Source of the DNA: Brassica napus
Lineage: Eukaryota; Streptophyta; Magnoliopsida; Brassicales; Brassicaceae
Assembly: GCF_020379485.1 (NCBI RefSeq)
Contig: NC_063437.1
Coordinates: 17,261,726 to 17,325,725, forward strand
Length of the DNA stretch: 64,000 nucleotides
Direction of reading: 5' to 3'
A model generated the notes under the pieces. The model was not told the DNA's origin and made no database searches. It was given only the letters and a program-made list of their open reading frames with translations. Positions 20,830 to 31,803 of this stretch are shown here, one piece after another (position 1 is the stretch's first letter; each line of letters starts with the position of its first letter). The position numbers and the translations under genes were made by a program.

Positions 20830-23454
20830 ATGGCGCAGAGTAATTGGGAAGCTGATAAGATGTAAGTGTATTTGAGTTTAAAAGTGAGAACATTTTCAAT
20901 TACCCATATTTGTATTTCTTGGTAGAAAATTAAATTTTTTTTATTCTTTTTGTTCACTCTGTAGGCTTGACGTTTACATATATGATTATTTGGTGAAGAA
21001 GAAACTGCACAACACTGCCAAGTCTTTTATGACTGAAGACAGAGTCTCTCCTTGATCATGTTGGTAAGTAATTATCTATTTGGTGAAGTTTATGTTTTGT
21101 TAAGAGTTTTTTTTGTCATGTTGGTTTTTGAATGTATTTTTTATTAATTATCAGAGTTTAAGCCTTATTTGTCTCATGGGGAACTGCGCTTTTAGCTACA
21201 TGATTATTCCAATGTAGCAATTGATGCGCCTGGAGGGTTTCTGTTTGAGTGGTGGTCTGTGTTCTGGGACATCTTCATTGCAAGGACTAATGAGAAACAT
21301 TCTGAGGCTGCTGCAGCTTATATAGAGGTTGGCTATCTACCACTCTAAAATAAATGGTTTTAAATACTAGTAGCATGCCTTCCAGTGAAATTGATTGGCT
21401 TTGGACTCCAAAATTAACATATTTGTCCCTATCTTGTAATGAAGGATTAAACTCTGGAGTAGGTGCTCTTCCTTTAAAGGGATGGCCATTAACTGTAAGT
21501 CACTAGGATTCTTTTGCAGGGTTTATCTGTTTGTCATTCTAAGCCCATCCAACTCACAGCCGTCGACTCCTGTCGATGGAGTTGCTATAGCTGGTAACAT
21601 GCAGCATGTGAATAACATGCCAAAAGGGCCAATGATGTATGGTTCTGATGGAATAAGTGGTCTGGCATCGTCAGCAAACCAACTGTTATGTTTCTCAATT
21701 TCCTCAGACGAATGCTACTAACAATCTAGCCTTTGTTTCAGTAATAAGAATCTTAGCGGCTTTAGTATTTTCTTGCATAGCCTATGGAGCAGTGTTATAT
21801 TCAACTTCCTTATGACAAGGATTAATAGCTGCAGGATGACATGGAACCGTTCGGAGATGTGGGAGCTCTGGAAGATAATGTAGAATCGTTTTTGTCCCAA
21901 GATGATGGAGATGGTGGAAGCATATTTAGCACCCTAAAGCGGAACCCTTCTGAGCATGCAGAAACCTCAAAGGGTATTCTCTCGCCCCGACAGGCTTATT
22001 ATACTACTAGTAAACCAGCTATAGGTAACCATGATCATTTTTTCAGGGTTTAGTTTCAGTGAGGTTAGTTATATAAGAAGAAGTGCTAGTAAGGTCATCT
22101 GCTGTAGTTTCTCGTCTGATGGGAATTTGTTGGCTAGCGCTGGGCATGATAAGAAGGTACGCACGTTTTGTTTATATACCTGCCATGACCTTAACATCTT
22201 GTAGATCCTTTATAGGTATGTCAGATCTTGTTTGTTTAAAGCAGATGATGTGTTTTCGTCAGTAGGTTTTTATCTGGAACATGGAAACACTACATACTGA
22301 GAGCACTCCGAAAGAACATGGTCAAAATACAACTCAACTGGCTACGTCATCGTTCGACAAAACTATCAAAATCTGGGATGCTTCTGATGTATAGTAATTC
22401 ATCTCTTTTAGTTGCAGCCATTTTTTTTGTCTTCTGTTGCGACTTACTACTACTACCAATTTGCTGTGCAGCCTGGTTACTTCCGACGAACCATTTCTAG
22501 TCATACTGCACCTGTAATGTCCCTTGATTTTCACCCCAATAAAACCGAGATCTTCTGCTCTTGTGATGGCAACAATGATATTCGCTTCTGGAACATCAAC
22601 GCTTCTAATTACATTCGTGCTTCAAAGACAAGCTCATGTATTCTCGTGTGGCTTCTCCAACAATTGAACTATTGTTTTCTGAGTTTTTGAATTTTTCAAG
22701 CACAGGGAGCTAGCACGCAAGTACGGTTCCAGCCGATAAGTGGAAAATTTCTCGCTGCAGCTTCGGATTATACTATTTCACTTGTGGATGTTGAAAAAGA
22801 CATACGGGTCCACTTGTTAAAGGTAAAGCCAAAGATTTTTTTGTTTACTCTTTAGTTCAGTCCACATAAGACGTTGTTTTCTATTGTTAAGACTTGTGCT
22901 TACAAGTTACCTATGCAGGAGTGAACTTATGTCTCATGGCTTGATTTTAAAATTTTGTTCTGTCAGGGACATTCCTCAAATGTGAATTCTGTTTGTTGGA
23001 ACACAAGCGGAGAGTTGCTAGCTTCTGTTAGTGAAAACTCTGTTAAACTATGGTCTCCGAGCTCAGGAGATTGTATCCACGAGCTCAGTTCTAGTGGAAA
23101 CAAGTTCCACTCTTGCGTTTTTCACCCTAGCTATCCCAATCTCTTGGTCATTGGTGGCTACGAGGTATTAGCTTAGTTACAATTTATTCAGCTTAGAACG
23201 AATCTATGTTTACCATTTTTATAAATCCATGTCAGGCTCTAATGTTGCGTGATGTGATGATTTTCTTGTTAAGAGTTGCTTTTAACTTTTGGTAAACGAA
23301 ACTGTTGCAGTCACCGGAGCTGTGGAATACAAAGGAGAACAAATGTATGACAATACCAGCTCATGAGTGTGTGATCTCTGCCTTAGCTCAGTCACCTTCG
23401 ACGGGAATGATGGCGTCTGCAAGTCATGACAAATCCGTGAAGATTTGGAAGTAG
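20830..23454 (+). pseudogene. LUH: LEUNIG_HOMOLOG (LUH) copy, degraded
   Basis: The start MAQSNWEADKM (20830-20861) and exon 2 (20965-21063) encode the LisH start (LDVYIYDYLVKKKLHNTAKSF). In exon 2 one extra T at about 21053 turns ..SPDxV into an in-frame TGA. The following exon (21218-21327, [19 protein letters not shown]) is well kept. The long Gln-rich middle of LUH is almost gone: only GLNSGVGALPLKGWPLT (about 21444) and SNSQPSTPVDGVAIAGNM-type text (about 21548) survive. The WD40 part is present to the end ([11 protein letters not shown], stop 23452-23454), but one repeat has an in-frame loss of about 9 codons near 22315. Functional LUG/LUH are SEUSS-partnered corepressors with a LUFS domain, Q-rich linker and seven WD repeats. 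This copy should not encode one, though a WD40-only product from a later start is conceivable. Confidence 0.82.
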
Positions 23455-25190
23455 AAATTTTTACGTTCTTCAAGAAAAAAATGTAAAAAAGAAAAGCAGA
23501 GTTGGGGACTATTTTTTAGTCTAATTCTTTGTTTAGTGTTCACATCAATAAGTTGTTTAATGGGTTTGTTTGCATCAAAAAAGCAAAGAGACTTATGATA
23601 AAGTTACAATCTTTGTTGTATGATCCTACTCTCTTTGGGAGGGTTTGTATTTGTTTTCTTGTTGTTGTTGTGATCAAGTGTTTAAAAGTGATTCAGAGAG
23701 ATGTGTCCTATATTCAATCTCAGTTTTGCAAGCTTGGTAGGCTTTAGTTGTTAATTTAGAGATCCACTATTGTCATCCCCTCGCACCTAAAGGAGTTCGA
23801 CTCCTTCCACTTGAAAGTGGGTTTGACAGAAGAAAATTAAAAGACAAATTTAATTCTTTTTGAACGTGTCTAAATATTGTGTGTACGTTTTCTTACATCC
23901 TATTGGGATTTGAACTGTGACGTTAATATGATATATTTAAATGTAAATATTAAAAAAGTAAACGCACATGCGAAAAGCAAAACAATATTTTGTGTTTACA
24001 AGTTAAATATAATAGTTGTACAACATAAATGAATAAACATTTTGTAGAATATTTATAAAACGCTGAAAATTAATATTATTAGATTATTAATATTTTGATT
24101 CTTTAAATATAGATTTAACATAAAAAAACTGAAATTACTTTTGAAAATGCGAAAAAAAAAAGTATAGTAAAAATAGCGCGTTTAGAGAAATTATTGAAAA
24201 CATGGACAAGTGAATATACCATTACAAACTTAAATACTTGAGTACTAGTGGTTGAGACATTAATTTGATATATGTTTTTCAAAAAATTTTTGATAGAAGT
24301 TAACAATACTCATTTCCTCCCTTATATTAATTTGCAAGACCACATCAACTATGTTTATATCATAGCTGTCATTAGTATAAACTTATGTCATTAGATCCTT
24401 TTTAGCTTATACTCTTCTAGATTCGAAAATGTGTAACCCAATTCCATCAAACAACAACTTAGACACTAGTCCTAATTGGGAAATCTTGTGTATATGCTCT
24501 CATTACTTTTTCTTTTTTGGTAACAATGCTCTCATTACTTGGTAAGTTGGTAGTTGCACAACGCTCTCTATTGTATCCTTGTGCTTCTTCACAAAAAGTA
24601 ATTAACTACCCTGAAATTCACATAGGTCAGTAGTACTAGACTACTAGTCAGTAGACTAGAAGTTGACATTCCAAAATAAGTTCGATCACTCCTTAAACGA
24701 GATCAAAAGCTTTTCCTTGTGCTATATACAAAATACAGTAAAGAACAAGGGCAGTAAATAAAAGAAAAATACTTAAGTTACCAACTGATAAATATATGGT
24801 CATAACTCATAAACTTATATATATATATTATAAATTTTCGAATTAATTCAGGTTGCGTAGCCGTTACACCTCTCCTAACGTTGGACATCTATTTGAAGCA
24901 AACATTATTCAAAGTGAGAATTGCAACTCAAGTTACATTTTGTAAAAAAAAAATGTTCATTATATATAAAGAACAATATACGTCATCATTTCCGTTTAAA
25001 AGCATCGAAATTATTACACTCGAGTTTTCAATATAAAATAAAAAATAGTAAAAGTACAGTGTAGTAGTGAAGAAGAAGAAGCCACCTGAAAAATAAAAAT
25101 AAAAAATAAAAATTAAATAAATAAAAAGAGGCAGAGAGAGGACCCCACACAGCACCATCTTCAACCCTAACTCTAATAATCTTCGATCCT

Positions 25191-25223
<33 letters not shown>

Positions 25224-25250
25224 GAGCTTTCCATGAAAAGCGTCGGGAAA
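23455..25250. other. intergenic region and KRP4 5' UTR
   Basis: No gene is seen. The sequence is AT-rich. At 25192-25219 there is a CT microsatellite inside the likely KRP4 leader. At 23775-23825 a short block with gttcgactcc resembles a pol III B-box but lacks a matching A-box. Confidence 0.5.
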
Positions 25251-26707
25251 ATGGGGAAATACATAAAGAAGAGCAAACTCGACGGAGAAGCTATATCCCT
25301 TATGGACGTCTCTCCTGGTGTTCTCACTCGAGCTAAGTCCCTAGCTCTCCAGCGCCGCCTTCAAAAGCCCTCGCCTTCCTCCTCCTCGCCGTCGAAACAG
25401 AAGACGCCGACGGATTGCGGCGGCGGCGGAGGCGGAGGCTCGTATCTTCAGCTAAGGAGCCGTCGGCTACAGAAGAAGCCGCCGATTGTAGTGATTCGTC
25501 GGAGAAAGAAGCAGAGGAGGGTCCGAAACCCTAATTCCCAAAATCAGGATTCGGGTCGTGGGTCTGGGTCTGGTGATGGGTCTAGGTCGGATTCGGTTGC
25601 GGAGAGTGTTGTGTGTGGTAAAGCGAAGGACTTTAATGGTGAAATCAACATGGATGAGCTTCGGTATAATCTTTTTTATTCTTAACTTATTTTCTCAATT
25701 TTTATACTTTAAAAGTTTTCAAATTGAATATTTTCAAGTCAGTGAAATTTAATGTTTTTTTTTTCTTTACCTTGTGTATGATATGATGCCATCTCTTCTT
25801 TATACTGACACACCAGTCTCTTCTTCTCTCTGTTTCCGGAAAAGAATTGTAGTATATATTAAAGAAAGTTTTTTTTTTTGCTTCTTCTCTTCTTCATTTA
25901 CTTATGCATATAAGAAGGTGATAGTGACAATTGGTTTCTCTTTGATGTATTTGTGTATGAGATCACTCCTATCACCGTTGTTACTTGTGGGATTATGCAA
26001 AGTGTTCTTATTTATGATTGTAGAAATGTTTGGATACTATGTTCTCTCGCTGTTTGATAGTTTTTAATGTTTAAGGGTCAGTTGAAAGTTTAGATCTTGT
26101 TTGATTTACACTGAAACATTACTTTTTTTTTTACTCTGCAATGGGATCAACAAGACGTTACTCATTATCCTTTTTGAGTAGAGCGAGACTGGGTTAGCTT
26201 TAGTAGTAATAACTATAGGCAGTAAAGTCTGTTGGCTTTTACTACTAATTAAGGAAATGTAGTTAATTGCTTTGTTTCTTGAGAGCATTGTGTGAGAGTA
26301 ACATATTTACTTACTCTCAGTTTCAACAGGACCACAAGGGAATCCACGCCATGCAGTTTGATGAGAAAACCGGAATCCATCACAAGCCCGGGTTCATCTC
26401 CAAAGCTTAACACTGGTGTAAGTGATGACAGCAACGACCAAAGAGAAGAGAGTTTGTCTGGCAGCCGTTGTCACCTACCAACCACACCTGAAATGGACGA
26501 GTTCTTCTCTTGTGCTGAAGAAGAACAACAAAAGCAATTCATTGACAAGTATGAGTTTTTCGTCTGTTCTGTTCACATTTGATCTTACTCTGTTCTGTTG
26601 TGTACCTAACGGTTTCTGTGAACTTTTTTTGGTTCAGGTACAACTTTGATCCTGTGAACGAACAACCACTACCAGGACGGTTTGAATGGAAGAAGATAGA
26701 TGATTAG
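25251..26707 (+). CDS. KRP4: cyclin-dependent kinase inhibitor KRP4 (ICK/KRP family)
   Basis: Three exons (25251-25663, 26321-26548, 26638-26707) give 236 aa. MGKYIKKSKLDGEA is the conserved KRP start; an in-frame ATG 18 bp upstream (25233) is not favoured. Family motifs in order: GVLTRAKSLALQ, SYLQLRSRRLQKKPP, RSDSVAESVV, RTTRESTPCSL. The C-terminal CDK/cyclin-binding box follows (TTPEMDEFFSCAEEEQQKQF, then YNFDPVNEQPLPGRFEW). The protein binds D-type cyclin/CDKA complexes in the nucleus and restrains the cell cycle. It is shorter than the A. thaliana protein as I remember it (about 290 aa), mainly in the low-complexity N-terminal half and before the RTTRES motif. The C-terminal inhibitory box is complete, so it should be functional. 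KRP3 is the nearest alternative. Confidence 0.9.
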
Positions 26708-28082
26708 AAACAACCAAAACGAAAGGGTGGTGGGGTGTTAATAGTTAACATTTTCCTGCTAATTATCGGTTTGATCTTTCTTTCCATCATCCGTTTTAAC
26801 TTGTAAAGAACTTAGGATAAAAACCCATCTAGCGTTTTTAAACTGGTGTCTGTAACACAAGTGGCTGAGAAGGGTTTGTGTAACACAGAACTGATACCAA
26901 TCCTTTTCAGGTCTAAACAGATCACCTTAGTAGTAGTACTAAACCATAAGAGAAGGTTAACCCAAAGTCTGTTTAGGGTTTAGGGGTTTAGAGTTCTTTC
27001 GGTTAATGGCTAGTGAAGTCTTTTTTATAACTCTTTGTCTTGTATCCATTTGTGGTGTATACATGTACTGATCTGAAAACTCTTTTCAATAAAGACTTAT
27101 CCTTCTCTGTCTTCTTCTTCTCTTACTTCCATCTTGAGTTCTTGTTCTTATCTTCATCATCATCATTATGGTCCATGTGTTGTGTTCTTCACACATATAA
27201 CATCACAGTGACAGGTAAGAAACATGCAAATATATATATGCCAATTTTATTTACTGATAATAGAGAGACAGAGAAGCTGTTCGTTATGGATATGAATAGT
27301 TCTCATAGTGGTCTTTGTTTTTGTCTCTTTTCTCACTAAAATCAAAAGTTCTAGAAAGATTCTCTATTTCTATCACTCTGGTGTTGTGTCCATTGTACTT
27401 TCCACTTACTGAGTTGTGCCCACTATTTTTTTTATCGTAATATGTACGTTCGTGCCCACTACACATCATCATTGTGATCGTCTTTTGTTTGATCTATCAT
27501 CTAAACATCGTCACAAACCTCTTTTTTGTGATTGCATTGATTAGTGTCTCGACACGACGTCGTTGAAACCGTCGCCAAACCTACCGCAGAAACCAAACCA
27601 ACCTACTGCAGAAACCAAACTAGATGTCTTTTTAAATAAAATTTATTGCTGTCCAAGTTTAACAAGAATCAAACTTTGTGTCTGCGGTTGTGAGCTCAAG
27701 TCACTAACTTCCACACTCTATGAAGTATCTGCCAAAAACTCCATACTGCAGCTAGAGAGCTTCTTGGTTAGTATCTCCTTTTGACATTGCGAGATAAGAA
27801 AGTGTTATAATCTTCAAAATTTATCACTCAAAAGTCATAAAACTTTGCTTTCACACTATGAATTATATTTAGATTAATATAAGCTGCATTTCTGCAAGAC
27901 TGCTTGTTTAAATGCAACTTCAACACAACACGTACGGAACAAATGCAAAACACGTTCATACAACAACATATGAGAACAGAGAGACAGGAACAAAGGGAGA
28001 GACTTCGAGATTTGTCTTCTCAAAAGACTTAAATCTCTAACTCTCTATATATAGGTAGATACGGTGGTCAGTAAAAAGAAGA
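26708..28082. other. convergent intergenic region KRP4 / cytochrome b5
   Basis: This contains the 3' UTRs of both convergent genes. No gene is supported between them; the ORFs here are short and lack recognisable protein text. Confidence 0.5.
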
Positions 28083-29480
28083 CTATCCTGACTTGGTGTA
28101 GATACGAATCCCAACTGCCAAACCGAGAATGGCAATGGGTACGAGGAACTGGAGGATCTTGATAATGAACTCAGAGGTCTTGTCTTGGTTATAGTGAGGC
28201 TGTTTAGGAGGTGTGTATTTGGTTTTCTTTGGGATTGTTGTGGGATCAATCTCTCCAACGTAGTATTGTTCCATCATCTCTCTCGCGCTCTCGCTATGCC
28301 CCACGTCCTCAAAATCATCCGTTGCATCCTTACCTTTATAGAGGAGAAGAATCAAGATCAAAATGATATGTATTTAATCAACACTAAGTGATTTTGATAG
28401 TTGTGTTTTTATTATAAAGACCTGTTGAAGACAAGAGGACTTCATCTCCACCTGGATGGTCTTCAAGGAACTTGGTTACATTGTACACCTGCGATGTTTG
28501 CAAACGTTTGAACTACGATATGAGAAAAGGAAGTGAAGCCAGCTAAAAGTTGAAGATTTCTTTTTAAAACAAGAAGTTTAAAACACGAGAAGACATACAA
28601 GAACATTGCCATACTTATGATGCAAGAGACTATGGAGAAACAGAGAAGAAAGTTCATAAGGTTCTTGCTCCTTTTTGATGAAACAAGATTAAAACTGCTT
28701 GGCTATGTGTCTGGATGCATACAAACTAGAATGAACAAACAGAGCAACACTCCAAACAAAATACTCCACTTGAATCTATGCTTAGAGAGAGATCTGAGGT
28801 GTTCTGAACTTGATAAAGGATTTGTTCATGAATCATGTACATAGCAACAAGCTTCTTGCCCCCAAGTAAACTCCCAAAAAGAAAAAATAACCCAAGTGGC
28901 AAAAATAAGAGAACAACACACCAAAATGTTTAATGTTTCTAATTTTCTTGTAGATGTGACTGAAGCAGATGATCTAAGCACTTCAAGCCAATCAATGAAA
29001 TAAACAGGAAACAATTTGTCAATATGAAAGGAGACTACAAGTTAATCACATAGCCAAAATGATCCATCTTCAGGACCAATTACTCATAGCCACGTGACAG
29101 CTAATCACTCCAAACAGAGATGTAAGAAGAGCTACTTCCACATTTGTCCATCTTCAGTTCAAAATCAGATAAATAGATCAAAAGAGCTGAATCCTAAGCA
29201 TAAGTTTGATGATTACAACTTTTACCACTTTACTCATCTAAAGATTTGATCCAATGAAGTAAAAAATAACATCTTTTAAAAGCGTAATCTCATGCAATCA
29301 TCACGAAGGCCACTCAAAAAGGAGGTTTCAACTTTCAAGCATGAGATCCTAAGTTTAATAAGAGCTGAGAATAAGGAGAAATGAGAAAGAAACCTTTGCA
29401 TTGATGACAATCCAACAGTCATGAGCGTGATTGTGCTCTGAAACTTCTGAAAGAGTGAAGATCTTCGCTTCCTCCCCCAT
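28083..29480 (-). CDS. CYTB5-B: cytochrome b5, ER tail-anchored isoform (CB5-B type)
   Basis: Three exons on the minus strand (29480-29394, 28488-28422, 28333-28083) give 134 aa. MGEEAKIFTLSEVSEHNHA starts the haem domain. The two haem-ligating histidines lie in the HPGG motif (LEDHPGGDEVLL) and in VGHSESA. After a linker (PPKQPHYNQDK) there is a single C-terminal membrane helix (IIKILQFLVPIAILGLAVGI) and the tail RIYTKSG. As in the family it would be inserted post-translationally into the ER and pass electrons to fatty-acid desaturases, hydroxylases and P450s. Length and all motifs match the family. Confidence 0.92.
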
Positions 29481-29745
29481 TGTTTTTGCTTCTTCACTAA
29501 CAATAATAATCCCCACCAAAACCTGACACTGAAGATTTAAAGCTACAAACTTTATATGAAAGAAACCGAGAGGAAAGAGTTGTTGAGAGATGGGAACATT
29601 TAAGACATCTGGTTTAGTTTGGTTCGGTTTGTAAGAGAATCGAAACCGGTCTAGTTAAATAAAATTGTGAATTTGTCCTCAAAATACAAATACTGTGTCA
29701 CTAAATAGCATCTCTCCAGTACATTTTTATATTTGAATCTAAAAA
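29481..29745. other. cytochrome b5 promoter side
   Basis: Short upstream region, no other gene. It ends at the 3' terminus of a Helitron inserted about 265 bp from the start codon. Confidence 0.5.
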
Positions 29746-31074
29746 CTAGATTTTTACCCGTGCAACCGCACGGGTGTTTGTTTTTACTTTTTTATACATA
29801 AATTATTGTTTTAGAACATAAGTGGTATATATTTTTAATGTTAATCATATACTTAAATATTTATATAACTATTTCAAATACAATAATTTTATAATTTACA
29901 TGTTATAATTAATTAATTGTTTAAACCTTATGTATTTGCCACTTCTTATTATATATTTATCTTATTGTATTTGCATTTAGTTATTAAGCAAATTAATATA
30001 GAGGATTCATGAGAAAATATATTTAAAAAATATTTTGTATTTAATTTATGCTAAATTCTGACCCGTATTTCAAAACTGGATTTCTTTTTACCAATATTTT
30101 TATGCTTATTCATTTTAGATAATTTATTATTGTATATATAAAAGTGTAAGATATGTTAATTTTTAGACATGTATTATATAGTTTGTTAATTTTAAGTCGT
30201 TCTATCATCATATTATATTTTAAATAAATAGTTTATATTTATGAAAATAAAATTTATAAATTTATCAATTGAATTTAATTTTATCATATTTATTTTAGTA
30301 TAATAATTATATTTTAACATGATCATGACTATAAAAGTAGATTGATATAATTTAATTATTTTTATTTCTAAACGATAACTTAAAATACATTAAGTTATTG
30401 TTTAAATATTACACAGATTTATTAGAATTTTTAAAATATAATATATAAATATATATTATATTTAAAATGAAAATATATTATGATTAAAGTAGTTACAAAG
30501 ATTTTATATTATTAACTTTAAAGAAATACATGTTAATTTTTATACATGTATTATATAGTTTGATAATGTTAATCCATCTTACCAACATATTAGATTTTAT
30601 TTTTGAACATAAATATTTTATAATTACGAAAATAAAATATATAAATATATAAATTTAATACAATTTTATTATATTTTTGAATATAATAATTTTAATTTAA
30701 TATGATTGATTATGATTATATAATACCTAAAATATTATAGATTTTTTTTTTCATTTTATATAACTGAATATATTAATGTATAATAATATTTTAAACTAAT
30801 TTTGAAATTAGTGAAAATATTTAAATATAATTTCAAAAATGAAGATCTTGTAAAAATCTTTTTAAACAGATTTGTTAGAATTTTAAAATAAATATATTTA
30901 TATTTAAAATGAAAAGATATCAAAAGATACTATGATTAAAATATTTTAAAAATTATATTTATTATTAGTCTGAATTAAAATATAGTATGAATTTCTATGA
31001 ATAGGTCCATTAGGTCCATTTTTAAAAAAATCACACATGAATCAAGGTTGTGACTTCTGTTTTAATATATAAGA
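29746..31074 (-). mobile_element. non-autonomous Helitron (ATREP-like), 1.33 kb, minus orientation
   Basis: Read on the minus strand it begins TCTTATATATTAAAACAGAA (31074 downward), the known Arabidopsis Helitron 5' terminus. It ends CTAG (29749-29746), preceded by a short 3' hairpin at 29756-29775: arms ACCCGTGC and GCACGGGT with loop AACC. The flanks are A before TC and T after CTAG, the expected A|T insertion site, and there is no target duplication. The inside is very AT-rich and has no Rep/helicase ORF, so it moves only in trans, if at all. It lies between cytochrome b5 and RPN2A. Confidence 0.9.
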
Positions 31075-31803
31075 TTATTTTAGATGTTATTTTCTATAAA
31101 TTACATGTATTTTTGTTTTAAAATAAAAATTGTTACTTTGTAATATTTTCAATATTATAAATAAAAAATAGAGAAATGTTATTTCAAGTTCATACATTAA
31201 AGTAAAATTTATTTGATTTTAGAGTTTTTATATTTTAAAGAAAAGCCTTTAAAAATATTTTTCCTTTCTAATTATATATGTTCAGTTAAGTAGGCCTAGT
31301 TTAATTGTTACGATTGACATATAGGTGTTTAACTAAACACCAATGTTGAACCGATTGGTTCATTGGTTTGGTACAGTTGCTATTCCCGGTTCGGTAGGTG
31401 GGGTAGGTGGGAAGTGCAAATGTTGCGGTTGTGCTCCACTTTCGCCGTCTTCAATTCAAGATCGGTAGGTGAAATGACGTGCAATTTGGCAAATTAATCT
31501 AAAATTAAACTTGGACAGACCAATCAATTTAGAAAAAGTATTAGACGTATTTCGTAAATATAAAAATATAAAGGACCTACAACATAAATTTAAAAGTATA
31601 AATGACCAAAAGTGTAATTAACTTAAACTTTCGGGAAAGTTTCTTAATTATCTGACTTGTTGGGTAAGTCGAAAATATTCGATTAAGTCCCTTTTCTCTT
31701 TCTCCAACTCAAACACTTCGGATCCAGCTGAGATTCAAGACGAGTCCTTTCTTGTTCGCGTTCTTTTTAGGGTTTTTCGATTTGGATTAGTGTTTCTTCA
31801 TCA
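31075..31803. other. RPN2A upstream region
   Basis: No gene is seen. Around 31385-31420 there is a G/T-rich block with a repeated ggtaggtgg. The last 150 bp form the RPN2A promoter and 5' leader. Confidence 0.4.

Noticed and set aside
23775..23825. gttcgactcc block, possible tRNA or SINE
   Set aside because: Only a B-box-like word; there is no A-box, no cloverleaf and no target duplication.
25233..25250. Upstream in-frame ATG of KRP4 (MKSVGK..)
   Set aside because: The family begins with MGKYI(R/K)KSK, so the second ATG at 25251 is preferred.
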